NCBI GenBank assembly: GCA_963844055.1 | Contig: CAWJMN010000002.1 | Location: 744,001 to 808,000 of the forward strand | Length of the DNA: 64,000 nt | Source: CAWJMN01 sp963844055 | GTDB lineage: Bacteria; Planctomycetota; Planctomycetia; Pirellulales; Pirellulaceae | Reading direction: 5' to 3' | Shown here: piece after piece, positions 9,753-18,368 of the stretch | How the letters are laid out: each line of letters opens with the position of its first letter | How positions within the stretch are numbered: position 1 is the first letter of the stretch | Position numbers and translations under genes: made by a program | Notes under the pieces: generated by a model | The model's database searches: none | What the model saw: only the letters and a program-made list of their open reading frames with translations | Told to the model about the DNA's origin: nothing

Positions 9753-10337
9753 ATGGGTGCGCCGGGCATGCAACCCCCGCCACAAAAGTCCAACTTCTGG
9801 ACGTACTTCATCGTCATCGGACTTGTGCTGATGCTGATTTGCTGCGGATGCGGTGGAGCCGTGGTATGGTTCGGCTATTCAAGTGTTCAGCAGGTAGCGA
9901 GCCTAGCCGGCAAAGAATTGGTTAAGCCATTTGAAAATGACCCTGCCTTCCAGCAACACATTGGAAACGTGAAGTCGGCCAGCATCAACTTCTCTGCCAT
10001 GATGGAAGAGGCCCAAAAGAATCCCAACAATAACAATGGGGTAATGATCATTGACGTAGAGGGTGACAAGGGAAAAGGCCAACTCATTGGAAAGTCAGTC
10101 CCTGGGGAAGCTAACAACCAATTCAAAGAAGCCAAGCTTCGCCTTCCTTCCGGCGAAGAAATCCCTCTGACGATTACTGCAGTAGGTCCAGGCGATCAAC
10201 CTGGCGCCATCGAAGTCCCAGATGGCTCTTCCGAAGAACCCGAAAAGGAAATGCCTGCGGAAACCGATGCTCCCGCCACCGAAGATTCCAGCGAATCGGC
10301 CGAACCTTCCGAAGCCGCTGAGCAAATAAACGACTGA
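9753..10337 (+). CDS. small membrane-anchored protein with acidic tail, unknown function
   Basis: Not recognised as a named family. A Pro/Gln-rich cytoplasmic start is followed by one strong membrane helix ending in a Cys/Gly-rich run (LICCGCGGAVVWF), then about 100 polar residues of a soluble domain. The tail of about 35 residues is Glu/Pro/Ser-rich. Two starts are possible: ATG at 9753 with AAGGAA eleven bases upstream (chosen), or ATG at 9660 with AGGA, which adds 31 residues. It stands alone, ended by a clear terminator. The low-complexity tail may be a flexible linker. Confidence 0.6.
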   Translation: MGAPGMQPPPQKSNFWTYFIVIGLVLMLICCGCGGAVVWFGYSSVQQVASLAGKELVKPFENDPAFQQHIGNVKSASINFSAMMEEAQKNPNNNNGVMIIDVEGDKGKGQLIGKSVPGEANNQFKEAKLRLPSGEEIPLTITAVGPGDQPGAIEVPDGSSEEPEKEMPAETDAPATEDSSESAEPSEAAEQIND

Positions 10338-10369
10338 CACCACCGGTGTCGGTTGCGGCTGCCAAATTC

Positions 10370-10410
10370 AAGCCCTGGGGGTGCTCTCGCACCTCTGGGG
10401 CTTTGTTTTT
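10370..10410 (+). terminator. intrinsic terminator
   Basis: A hairpin with outer stem AAGCCC/GGGCTT and inner stem GGTGC/GCACC, followed by TTGTTTTT, lies just after the membrane protein gene. Confidence 0.65.
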
Positions 10411-10675
10411 GGTCCCGACGGATAGGAAGGCACCGCGCCGGCGGGACGCCCAACCTCGATGGAAAAGCACCGTTCCCAATTGAACGTTTTCAGGGCAATA
10501 CGGTATCAACCTGCCTAGCTTCTCATTTTCTGGGGGCAGTTTCCCCGAGCGGTCCCCCAAGTCCTGACAAATTCGTATAATCAGGGCTGTCCCTACGATG
10601 TTGGCCTAGCCTACTTCGCGAACGTTTCCTGTTTTTCGCGTTTCCTCGTATTCGCTTGAGAGAAAACACCGTCCC
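10411..10675 (+). promoter_or_regulatory. thiC upstream region, no TPP riboswitch seen
   Basis: A TATAAT box lies at 10576-10581 without a good -35 partner. A hairpin (TGGGGG at 10531-10536 with CCCCCA at 10554-10559) lies just before it. The conserved CUGAGA and ACCCUUUGAACCUGA blocks of a TPP riboswitch are absent by eye. Control of thiC by thiamine, if any, is not evident here. Confidence 0.4.
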
Positions 10676-12016
10676 ATGACAACGCAAATCCTTGCTGCTC
10701 GTGCTGGCGAAGTCACTCCCGCCATGGAATTTGTCGCCAAACGGGAAGACCTTCCCGTAGAGACCATCCGTGAAGAGGTAGCGGCTGGCCGCATGGTCAT
10801 CCCTGCAAATAAGGTCCACCTGGCGGGCCGTCTAGAGCCAATGGCAATTGGTATCGCCGCCACCTGTAAGATCAACGCCAACATTGGCAACAGCGCGGTA
10901 ACCAGCAACGTGGCCGAAGAGCTCGACAAGCTGCACACTTCGGTCCACTTTGGCGCCGACACCGTGATGGATCTCTCCACCGGCAAAGATATCGACAACA
11001 TCCGCAAAGCGATCATCGATGCTTCGCCCGTTCCCATCGGAACCGTGCCGATCTACCAAATGTTGGAAGAGCTCGGTGGCAACATCGAAGACATGCGTCC
11101 CCAGCACTTCTTGGACATGGTGGAACACCAAGCCAAGCAAGGGGTCGACTATATGACGATCCACTGCGGCGTTCTTCTGGAACACCTCTACCTCACCACC
11201 AAGCGCGTCACCGGCATTGTTAGCCGTGGTGGCTCCCTCATTGCCAAGTGGATGATGGTGCATCGCAAGCAAAATCCCCTGTACGAACATTTTGATGACC
11301 TGTGCGACATCATGCGTGAGTACGACGTGACCTGGTCGCTCGGTGACGGACTTCGCCCAGGCAGCATCGCCGACGCCAGTGACGAAGCCCAATTTGCAGA
11401 GCTAGACGCTCTTGGCTCCCTCGTCGAACGTGGTTGGAACAAGGGAACGCAGGTGATGGTCGAAGGTCCGGGACACGTTCCCATGGACCAAATCGACATG
11501 AACATCAAGCGTCAGATTGACGTGTGCAAAGGGGCTCCCTTCTATGTGCTGGGCCCACTAGTAACCGACATTGCTCCTGGTTACGACCATATCACCAGCG
11601 CCATCGGTGCTGCTTTGGCCGGCTGGAGCGGTGCCGCAATGCTCTGCTACGTTACTCCGAAAGAACACTTGGGCCTGCCTAACAAGGAAGACGTCAAGCA
11701 AGGTGTTGTGGCCTACAAGATCGCTGCCCACGCAGCCGACTTGGCCCGCCATCGCAAGAATGCCCGCAAGCGTGACGACGCCCTCAGCAAAGCACGCTTC
11801 GAATTCAACTGGAACGAACAGTTCCGCTTGGCACTCGATCCCGAAACGGCTCGCGCCTACCATGATGAGACGCTGCCGCAAGACACGTTCAAGTCGGCTC
11901 ACTTCTGCAGCATGTGCGGACCCAAGTACTGCTCGATGAAGATCACCGAAGAGATCCGCAAGATGGCCGCCACGGAACAAGAACTGGTTTCGATCGGCAA
12001 CGAGCCTAAGAGCTAG
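10676..12016 (+). CDS. thiC: phosphomethylpyrimidine synthase
   Basis: A radical SAM enzyme that rearranges aminoimidazole ribotide into the hydroxymethylpyrimidine phosphate half of thiamine. The C-terminus carries the ThiC iron-sulfur motif CxxCxxxxC (CSMCGPKYC). The body contains the ThiC signatures TVPIYQMLEELGG, DYMTIHCGVLL, EGPGHVPMDQI and LGPLVTDIAPGYDHI. At 446 residues it is the short form, without the extra N-terminal domain of enterobacterial ThiC (about 630 residues). The ATG at 10676 is preceded by a GAGAG-type ribosome site. No other thiamine gene lies in the window. A strong terminator follows. Confidence 0.95.
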   Translation: MTTQILAARAGEVTPAMEFVAKREDLPVETIREEVAAGRMVIPANKVHLAGRLEPMAIGIAATCKINANIGNSAVTSNVAEELDKLHTSVHFGADTVMDLSTGKDIDNIRKAIIDASPVPIGTVPIYQMLEELGGNIEDMRPQHFLDMVEHQAKQGVDYMTIHCGVLLEHLYLTTKRVTGIVSRGGSLIAKWMMVHRKQNPLYEHFDDLCDIMREYDVTWSLGDGLRPGSIADASDEAQFAELDALGSLVERGWNKGTQVMVEGPGHVPMDQIDMNIKRQIDVCKGAPFYVLGPLVTDIAPGYDHITSAIGAALAGWSGAAMLCYVTPKEHLGLPNKEDVKQGVVAYKIAAHAADLARHRKNARKRDDALSKARFEFNWNEQFRLALDPETARAYHDETLPQDTFKSAHFCSMCGPKYCSMKITEEIRKMAATEQELVSIGNEPKS

Positions 12017-12062
12017 TCCGTTAAACAGGCTTGTCGCTTATGGCGACAGCCACAGATAAAAG

Positions 12063-12101
12063 AAAAGCCCCTCGAACCAGTGATGATTCGAGGGGCTTTT
12101 T
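12063..12101 (+). terminator. intrinsic terminator of thiC
   Basis: A 14-bp perfect stem (AAAAGCCCCTCGAA and complement) with a 10-base loop, ending in a T run on the plus strand and an A run before it, so it can work in both directions. Confidence 0.9.
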
Positions 12102-12118
12102 CGTTAACGGTTCAAATT

Positions 12119-12143
12119 CCTACAAGTCTCAAGGACTTGTAGG
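12119..12143 (-). terminator. hairpin at the 3' end of the TANGO2-like gene
   Basis: A 10-bp perfect stem (CCTACAAGTC and complement) with a 5-base loop. On the minus strand it is followed by AATTT. It lies back to back with the thiC terminator between the two convergent genes. Confidence 0.6.
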
Positions 12144-12168
12144 AGCAACTTTCACCAGGCTTAACCGC

Positions 12169-12942
12169 TTAAGCCTTCGCCTTCGTCCGCGACTCGCGTA
12201 AGCCGCGGCTAAGGATATCCCGCAACAGTGGCGAGTAATCTTCGTACTTGGCCACATCTGGCGAACCTGATGCGTATTGGAAGATCGCGTCGCGTGGCTT
12301 CTTGCCCAAGGCAATCAGCGTGCTGCTGACCGTTCCTCGTTCTTTGCCACGCATGATCATGCCAGGACGTTCAGGGCCTGCCGAAGGGCGAGCAAACGCC
12401 TTGCTTGCGACAGCCAGGAACTTCACCGAAGAATCAAGCGTCTGCAGCGTTAGCAGGCGACGGGCCAACTTTTGGCGTTCGTCACGAGGGTCATTCACAT
12501 CGCCGTTTCCGATGATGTTCAGGCCATCCATCAGCTCTACCACTTCTACTTCGTCGCCACCATGAACCACCCATCCCGACTCGTAGTCGGCAATGACGTA
12601 GTTCACGCCGTCGTATTTTGCTCCAGAAAGCTCTTCGAGGGCCATGTCGACCGCTTGGCGAGCCGAGTTAGCCCGCAGCAGGTCGCGGCAAAGGATGCCA
12701 CGAGACTTCGGAGAGGCGGGAACGACGCCCTTGATACGGTTGCAGGCCCCCACAAACAGACCATTCTGATTGACGCCAAGCCAGGTTCCCCCAGCCTTAG
12801 CATCCACGCCCGATAGCACTCGGGGCTTACCAGGCTGGATCGATGGGACGAGCGCTGTTCGATCGTAGGCCTCTTCCCGGTTCGCGGCCACCAAAATGGG
12901 CGCTTCGGGAACGGACCGATACTGAATCGCCAAAAGACACAT
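12169..12942 (-). CDS. NRDE/TANGO2 family protein
   Basis: The N-terminal MCLLAI leads to the family's NRDE-type motif, here ANREEAYDR, and the Gly-rich GGTWLGVNQNGLFV follows. This matches the bacterial relatives of TANGO2, a cytosolic protein family linked to haem and lipid handling with an N-terminal-nucleophile-like fold. The Cys at position 2 would be exposed after Met removal, as in that superfamily. At 257 residues it is a normal size. The biochemical role in bacteria is not settled. It is divergent from the oxidoreductase operon at 13366. Confidence 0.85.
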   Translation of the reverse strand: MCLLAIQYRSVPEAPILVAANREEAYDRTALVPSIQPGKPRVLSGVDAKAGGTWLGVNQNGLFVGACNRIKGVVPASPKSRGILCRDLLRANSARQAVDMALEELSGAKYDGVNYVIADYESGWVVHGGDEVEVVELMDGLNIIGNGDVNDPRDERQKLARRLLTLQTLDSSVKFLAVASKAFARPSAGPERPGMIMRGKERGTVSSTLIALGKKPRDAIFQYASGSPDVAKYEDYSPLLRDILSRGLRESRTKAKA

Positions 12943-13365
12943 AAGTCGTTGCTCTGCTTTCTCTTGGGTGAAATCTTGAAGAATAACACCGGAAAACGTT
13001 CTATCAGGTACTCAATCAATCTATCCGTATCCACCACCAAGGTACACCTTCTTTTAGGTGGTTAACGGGAAATTATTTTATGACGCAAAACGCACTTTTG
13101 GATCCGCCACCTGTAGCGTTTGTAGGCCCAAATTCCATCATCCACCTACACCAGCGCCCATGTCGCAACCTATTGGCCTGCAAGGTTTTCGGATCAGTGG
13201 ATTTCCGTTCTCCCCCCTTTGCCAATCTAGGGTCCTTATGGCCAAAATAGGAGGTTTTAACGGATCAGGCAGAGCCATCCGCCCGTCCACCTTTTTGTTC
13301 CTTTCCTTGCGCCCCGGGTCGTTCGGCCGTTTTTGACGTCGCACCTACTGGAAGGTTTATTTCCC
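12943..13365. other. intergenic, divergent promoter region
   Basis: 423 bases between the divergent TANGO2-like and oxidoreductase genes. No gene or RNA is recognisable; promoters for both sides are expected here. The only clear signal is a GGAAGG ribosome site at the right edge. Confidence 0.5.
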
Positions 13366-14487
13366 ATGCCCGTACATTCCGCTCAAAACCCCGTCAAAAT
13401 TGCCATCATCGGAGCAGGCGCGGTCAGCGACTACCACCACGTTCCTGCCATTCGCTTGGACCCTCGCGCCGTGCTGACGGGCGTTTGCGACTCCAGCCAA
13501 GACTTGCTCAACAAGCGGAAGCAGGACTGGGGCTGCGACAACATCACGACCGACTTCAAGGCACTCTGTGCCGACCCACGTGTAGACGCCGTGATCATCG
13601 CTACCCCCAACTTCACCCACAAAGACATCGCCATCGAGGCCGCCAAGCATGGCAAGCATGTCATGTGCGAAAAGCCCCTTGGCTTGCATGGCAATGAAGT
13701 CCGCGAAATGTACCACGCTTGCCGTGATAACAAGGTCGTTCACATGACGGCCTTCACCTATCGCTTTGCCCCTTCGATGCGTTACCTGCGGCACCTCCTC
13801 AAGAGTGGTGCCATCGGCGAACCTCGCCACTTCCGCAGCCAACGCTTCCTCGATTGGCCAGAAACTAGCTGGGGCTGGCGTCAATACAAGTCAACCGCCG
13901 GCGCGGGCGACCTATTCGACATGACGATCCATCGCATCGACTTTGCCATCGACCTTCTCGGGCCGATCAAGAGCCTTTGCGGTGCAACTGCCCGGTTTGC
14001 TCCCCGTACCAAGACCGTGGATGGCCGGGACTGTGCTCCTTCGGAAGTGGATGACTGGTCGAGCTTAATCGGTGAATTTGAATGCGGTGCTGTAGGCGTT
14101 TGGGAAGGAACCACGCTGGCCAAGGGTTACGGCTTCAAAGGATTCGGACACGAATGGGCTGAAATCAACGGCAGCGAGGGCTCGGTGGTCTATCGCCTGC
14201 ACACACCCAACCAAATCATGATTGGCAAGACGGGACAGGACGTCGACTTTGTGGATGTGCCGAAAGAGTTTTTGGCCCCCGAGGGCAGTCCGCGCGACCC
14301 TAGCCAAGGCGAGCCAGCCACGGTTTTCCGGTATGATCTGGTCTGGGAATTTGTCTCGGCCATTTGCGAAGGGCGTGAAGCCGTTCCAAGCTTCTACGAC
14401 GGCCTACGTGCCCAAGTGGTGGCCGACAGCGTGCTCGAATCGCACGAAAAGCGAGCCTGGGTCAACATCCCCGAAGAACCTCGCTAG
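13366..14487 (+). CDS. Gfo/Idh/MocA family oxidoreductase
   Basis: An NAD(P)-dependent dehydrogenase acting on sugars, inositols or related polyols. The Rossmann start IAIIGAGAVSDYHH, the conserved EKPLG motif and the substrate-side DMTIHRIDF motif are visible. The frame extends upstream to a TTG at 13333, but ATG 13366 has GGAAGG ten bases before it and a family-like N-terminus. It is the first gene of a run of four (oxidoreductase, MFS carrier, SIS isomerase, ROK kinase) with gaps of 49-55 bases. This suggests uptake or remodelling of an unusual sugar. The substrate cannot be read from sequence. Confidence 0.88.
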   Translation: MPVHSAQNPVKIAIIGAGAVSDYHHVPAIRLDPRAVLTGVCDSSQDLLNKRKQDWGCDNITTDFKALCADPRVDAVIIATPNFTHKDIAIEAAKHGKHVMCEKPLGLHGNEVREMYHACRDNKVVHMTAFTYRFAPSMRYLRHLLKSGAIGEPRHFRSQRFLDWPETSWGWRQYKSTAGAGDLFDMTIHRIDFAIDLLGPIKSLCGATARFAPRTKTVDGRDCAPSEVDDWSSLIGEFECGAVGVWEGTTLAKGYGFKGFGHEWAEINGSEGSVVYRLHTPNQIMIGKTGQDVDFVDVPKEFLAPEGSPRDPSQGEPATVFRYDLVWEFVSAICEGREAVPSFYDGLRAQVVADSVLESHEKRAWVNIPEEPR

Positions 14488-14542
14488 TTCGTGCCGCTCT
14501 CAAACGTTTCTGCTTACTCTTCCAGTCTGATCGAGGATTTTC

Positions 14543-15901
14543 ATGGCTAAGAACGAAGATTCTCCGTCCGCCTTGGTAGATGTTCCGCTCCTCCAAGACA
14601 AAGCGTTTTGGGGGATGACGGTCGCGCAGTTCCTGGGAGCCTTCAACGACAATCTGTTTAAGCAACTGATGCTGCTATTGGCAGTGCCTATAGTGGCGTC
14701 CTCGATTAGCGAAAACGCTGGGGAATCTTCGGCAAAAGCTGTTGGTGGCGATCAGCAAGGGCTGGCCACAATGATCTTCTCGGTGCCGTTCATTCTCTTT
14801 TCTGGCTTTGCCGGCTACCTCTCTGATCGATACCGCAAACAAACGGTAATCCAGACGGCCAAGTACGCAGAAATTGGGATCATGACACTGGGCCTCTTGG
14901 GCTTTTTGTTTTATCAAAACACTGGCTACTCGGGCTTGCTCGCTGTCTTGTTCTTGATGGGAACACACAGCGCCTTCTTTGGGCCAGGCAAGTATGGAAT
15001 CTTGCCGGAGCTATTTCACAAGAAGGATCTGTCGCGTGCCAACGGCATCATCCTCATGACGACGTTCCTCGCCATCATCCTGGGTACCGCATCGGCAGGT
15101 TTTCTGGGAGATATGGCAGATTCCGTAGCAGGCAAGCCTCAGCCCGAAAAACTATGGGTCGGGTCGGTGATCTGCATCGGCATTGCCGTGCTAGGCGTGA
15201 TCAGTGCCCACTTCATTCGCTCTTCTCCCGCCGCCAATCCAGAACTACGGTTCTCACCAGCATCACTTGCCATCCCCAAAGAGACGATGGCCCTCCTCGC
15301 TCGTGATCGCAAGTTGCTGTTGGCCCTCCTCTCCTCCTGTTTGTTCTGGCTCATCTGTGGCCTCACGATGCAAACAATCAATTCGCTGGGCCTGACCCAG
15401 TTGCATGTGGAAAAGAAAGAGACCAGCCTCCTGGCCGGTGTGATCTCGATCGGAATTGCCATCGGCGCAGTCGCCGCAGGAAAGCTCGGCTCTGGCAAAG
15501 GGGCTCCGCGCACGGTGACGATCGGTGCCTGGGGCATTGTCGTGTCGCTGATCATCCTTTCACTGTCGCGACCCGGCGGTCAGCATTTGCTGGGATATTA
15601 CGGCACCATGCCAGCGCTCATCGCACTGGGCTCCTTCGCCGGTTTGTTCGCCATTCCGGTGCAGGTCTTCATTCAGACTCGGCCACCTGAAAATCAAAAA
15701 GGGCAAGCGATTGCCACAATGAACTTTTCAAACTTCATCGCGATCTTCCTCTCGGGGGCGATCTACTGGCTGTTCAACTGGATCGTCACGAAGGCAAACT
15801 GGCCCGCCAGCACGATCTTCTTTTTCTCGTCACTGCTCGTATTGCCTGTGGCAGTACTCTACAAGCTTCCTACTCCTGAAGAGTCCGGCAGCAAAGACTA
15901 A
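14543..15901 (+). CDS. MFS transporter, LplT-like
   Basis: An inner-membrane major facilitator with about 12 hydrophobic segments. The N-terminal motif FLGAFNDNLFKQ is typical of the LplT (lysophospholipid transporter) branch, and motif A appears as GYLSDRYRKQ. In enterobacteria LplT flips lysophospholipid for re-acylation by Aas. No acyltransferase domain or neighbour is present here, so the substrate may differ; the operon context would fit a sugar or sugar-linked compound. The ATG has GAGGA eight bases upstream. Confidence 0.8.
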   Translation: MAKNEDSPSALVDVPLLQDKAFWGMTVAQFLGAFNDNLFKQLMLLLAVPIVASSISENAGESSAKAVGGDQQGLATMIFSVPFILFSGFAGYLSDRYRKQTVIQTAKYAEIGIMTLGLLGFLFYQNTGYSGLLAVLFLMGTHSAFFGPGKYGILPELFHKKDLSRANGIILMTTFLAIILGTASAGFLGDMADSVAGKPQPEKLWVGSVICIGIAVLGVISAHFIRSSPAANPELRFSPASLAIPKETMALLARDRKLLLALLSSCLFWLICGLTMQTINSLGLTQLHVEKKETSLLAGVISIGIAIGAVAAGKLGSGKGAPRTVTIGAWGIVVSLIILSLSRPGGQHLLGYYGTMPALIALGSFAGLFAIPVQVFIQTRPPENQKGQAIATMNFSNFIAIFLSGAIYWLFNWIVTKANWPASTIFFFSSLLVLPVAVLYKLPTPEESGSKD

Positions 15902-15950
15902 CTCACTCACAAACTTACACACCTCAACACGGTAAAGGATATTGCTTCTC

Positions 15951-16559
15951 ATGCTTGGTGCCACGCTCACGACCGATACCTATCTCAGCCGCCTTCATGC
16001 CGAACTTGATCGCGTCAACCAAGATCACATGCGTCTTTGGTCAGACCTCATCTACAAGGCCTGGGAAGAGGGCAAGTTCGTCTACATCATCGGCAATGGC
16101 GGCAGCGGCACCACCGCTTCACACATGGCCGAAGACCTCGGCAAAAGCTCGCTTCGCTCCGAAGACCTACGCGACGAATCCAAGAAGCGGCTGAAGGTCC
16201 TAAGCCTGACCGACAACCTCGGCTGGATCATGGCGGTCGGCAATGATGTCGCCTACGACCAAATCTTTACCCAGCAGCTCATGAACTACGGCCAACCGGG
16301 CGACGTCCTCATTGCCATCAGCGGCAGCGGAAACAGCCCAAACATCCTCACCGCAGTCGACTGGGCCAACCGTCACGGCCTCACCACCTTTGGACTCACC
16401 GGTTACAACGGCGGCAAGCTCCTCAAGTCGCAGCAATGTGGCCTGCACGTTCCCCTCGACGACATGGGGATGGTGGAAAGCATCCATCTCTGCCTGTTCC
16501 ACTGGGTACTCAATGATGTGTTTGCTCGGATCAACCATGAAGGCCGCTACAAGAAGTAG
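15951..16559 (+). CDS. SIS domain isomerase, GmhA (phosphoheptose isomerase)-like
   Basis: A single SIS (sugar isomerase) domain of 202 residues. The phosphosugar-binding loops are visible as GNGGSGTTASHMAEDL and AISGSGNSPN. The C-terminal His-containing helix (MVESIHLCLFHWVL) matches GmhA-type isomerases, which turn sedoheptulose-7-phosphate into D-glycero-manno-heptose-7-phosphate. ATG 15951 is preferred over the TTG at 15942 because AAAGGA lies about 12 bases upstream. The ROK kinase gene follows 54 bases later, so the two probably act on the same sugar phosphate pathway. Confidence 0.85.
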   Translation: MLGATLTTDTYLSRLHAELDRVNQDHMRLWSDLIYKAWEEGKFVYIIGNGGSGTTASHMAEDLGKSSLRSEDLRDESKKRLKVLSLTDNLGWIMAVGNDVAYDQIFTQQLMNYGQPGDVLIAISGSGNSPNILTAVDWANRHGLTTFGLTGYNGGKLLKSQQCGLHVPLDDMGMVESIHLCLFHWVLNDVFARINHEGRYKK

Positions 16560-16613
16560 TCGCCGCAACATGGGACCTCCTTGTCGATTGCTCCTGTCCA
16601 AGATGAGCTGAAC

Positions 16614-17642
16614 ATGTACCTAGGCATTGAAATCGGTGGCACCAAACTGCAATTGGCAGTTGGTGATGGCAAGTCCGCACAACTGACCGAAGTTGTGCGG
16701 CACGATGTGGATCCCACTCGTGGCGCTGCCGGTATTCTCGAACAAATCGAGACCAGTACGCTCATCCTCAAGCAGAAGTATCCGCTCAAGCGAATCGGCA
16801 TCGGCTTTGGTGGCCCCGTAAACAGCCACAATGGCACCATCACAAAGAGCCATCAAATCCACGGCTGGGATGGCATCCCCATCGTCAGTTGGTGCCAACA
16901 GGCGTTTCAGCTGCCTGCGGTCTTAGGAAATGATTGCGATGTTGCCGCCTTGGCAGAGGCTCGTTACGGCGCAGCACGCGGTACCAGCCGCATGTTCTTC
17001 ATCACCGTCGGAACTGGCGTCGGCGGTGGTATGGTCCTGGATGGCAAGTTGCAAGGCGCTGGCCGCCCCGCCATCGCAGAGATCGGCCATTTACGGCCAG
17101 GTCTTCATGAAGACACCCCCAACCTCACCGTAGAATCCCTGTGTGCGGGTCCGGCCATTGCCGGCGCCGTTGTCGCCCGCATCACCGGACAAGTTTCTCG
17201 GCCGCTCGAATCCCTTCGTCGCCATCTACACGGCAGCAAGTCCGAAATCCGCCTGCGAATTGCCGATCAGCTTCGCACCGATGCAGAGTACATCGCCGAC
17301 CTTTTGCAGCGCTGCAACCAAGATCCGCAGGACCTTACCGCCAAGATGATTGCCATCGCTGCCACCGAAGGAAACATCATCGCTCGGGAAGCGATCTTGC
17401 ATGCCTGCCAAGTTTTAGGCTGGGCAATCGCCCAGGTGATTACCCTCACAGCGCCAGAATGCATAGTCATCGGCGGGGGCGTTTCCCTGATTGGCGAAGA
17501 GCTCTTCTTTGCCCCGCTTCGCGATGAAGCCGCTCGGTATGTCTTCCCGCCACTGCTAGGAAGCTACCGAATTGTTCCCGCAGAACTGGGCGAACTAGTC
17601 GTTCTTCCGGGAGCGATTGCGCTCGCCGCAGAAGGCAACTAG
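16614..17642 (+). CDS. ROK family sugar kinase-like protein lacking the zinc motif
   Basis: An ASKHA-fold protein with the phosphate-binding start GIEIGGTK and the second phosphate loop TVGTGVGGGMV, both typical of ROK kinases such as glucokinase or N-acetylglucosamine kinase. After EIGHLRPG the ROK signature CxCGxxGCxE is missing and is replaced by HEDTPNLTVESLCAG. A helical insertion of about 40 residues follows. The catalytic Asp region (AVLGNDCDVAALAE) is kept. ATG 16614 is chosen over a TTG at 16581. Its stop overlaps the stop of the convergent PilZ-like gene by four bases. It may be a kinase with altered metal use or specificity. Confidence 0.8.
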   Translation: MYLGIEIGGTKLQLAVGDGKSAQLTEVVRHDVDPTRGAAGILEQIETSTLILKQKYPLKRIGIGFGGPVNSHNGTITKSHQIHGWDGIPIVSWCQQAFQLPAVLGNDCDVAALAEARYGAARGTSRMFFITVGTGVGGGMVLDGKLQGAGRPAIAEIGHLRPGLHEDTPNLTVESLCAGPAIAGAVVARITGQVSRPLESLRRHLHGSKSEIRLRIADQLRTDAEYIADLLQRCNQDPQDLTAKMIAIAATEGNIIAREAILHACQVLGWAIAQVITLTAPECIVIGGGVSLIGEELFFAPLRDEAARYVFPPLLGSYRIVPAELGELVVLPGAIALAAEGN

Positions 17643-18148
17643 TTCGCGCGAGCCGACAGTGGAGACGCTACCTTTTGCAAGAACTTGCCGCCGTTGTCAT
17701 ACCATCCATGTCGGCTAAAGCGGGTCCAGCTCAGTTCCAGCACAAAGGCGATCCAGCCATTGGTTCCCACCGGCAGCGATGCAATGAAGCGCCGTCCACC
17801 AAGCGGCTCGCGATGATAAAAGTCCAGCCCGTGATCGCTCAGATGCCGACCAAGTACCACCACTGTGTCATCATGGATCGGCCGACCTTCCGCATCGAGT
17901 GGTGTAAGGTGAACCGGATACGGATAAGGATGGCGAGCTTCTAAACGGTTCTCGTTGAAGCCACGATTGGCATCTGCGTTCCGTAACGCTAAATGCACGC
18001 CTTCGCAGACCACGTCTTTTCCCTTTAGCTCTTCACAGCGCGCCGTCTCTACCAAACGCTCCACCGTTTGAAAGGTGCTTGGCAGCGGAATAATGGCCGC
18101 AGGGCCGAGAAAAGGTTCCGTAGTGACCATGATGGCTCCCAGGTTCAT
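17639..18148 (-). CDS. PilZ-like domain protein, unknown function
   Basis: A 169-residue soluble protein. The pattern VVLGRHLSDHGLDFYHREPLGGRRFIASLP resembles the D/NxSxxG strand of PilZ domains, which bind cyclic di-GMP in many bacteria. The upstream Arg-rich c-di-GMP motif is not clearly present, so binding is uncertain. The C-terminal WTRFSRHGWYDNGGKFL is a distinctive conserved-looking block. Alternative starts are ATG 18148 and ATG 18130. It is convergent with the ROK kinase gene, sharing four bases at the stops. Confidence 0.6.
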   Translation of the reverse strand: MNLGAIMVTTEPFLGPAAIIPLPSTFQTVERLVETARCEELKGKDVVCEGVHLALRNADANRGFNENRLEARHPYPYPVHLTPLDAEGRPIHDDTVVVLGRHLSDHGLDFYHREPLGGRRFIASLPVGTNGWIAFVLELSWTRFSRHGWYDNGGKFLQKVASPLSARAN

Positions 18149-18368
18149 CCCAATAGCAATCTTACGGCCCAGATTGCCAACTACTGTTGCTAGGTAAGTC
18201 CCGCAACATTCGATCAGTAAGGCCGTATCGAAAACCTACGCTAAGAACCCTCCAAAGTAAAATCGCGTACGAATTCTTGCGGCAATTCGCTGACAAACCT
18301 TACCCAAGGAAGGGCAAGGTTGCGTTCCTGCAACATCGCCTTTATGCAGACGATGCAAACCATCAACA

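Noticed and set aside
10411..10675. TPP riboswitch before thiC
   Set aside because: A GGGGGTGC stretch at 10377-10384 recalls part of the motif, but the CUGAGA and ACCCUUUGAACCUGA blocks are missing and the stretch belongs to a terminator hairpin.
12108..12118. tRNA-like GGTTCAAATTCC after thiC
   Set aside because: No cloverleaf can be formed; the surrounding sequence is two terminator hairpins.
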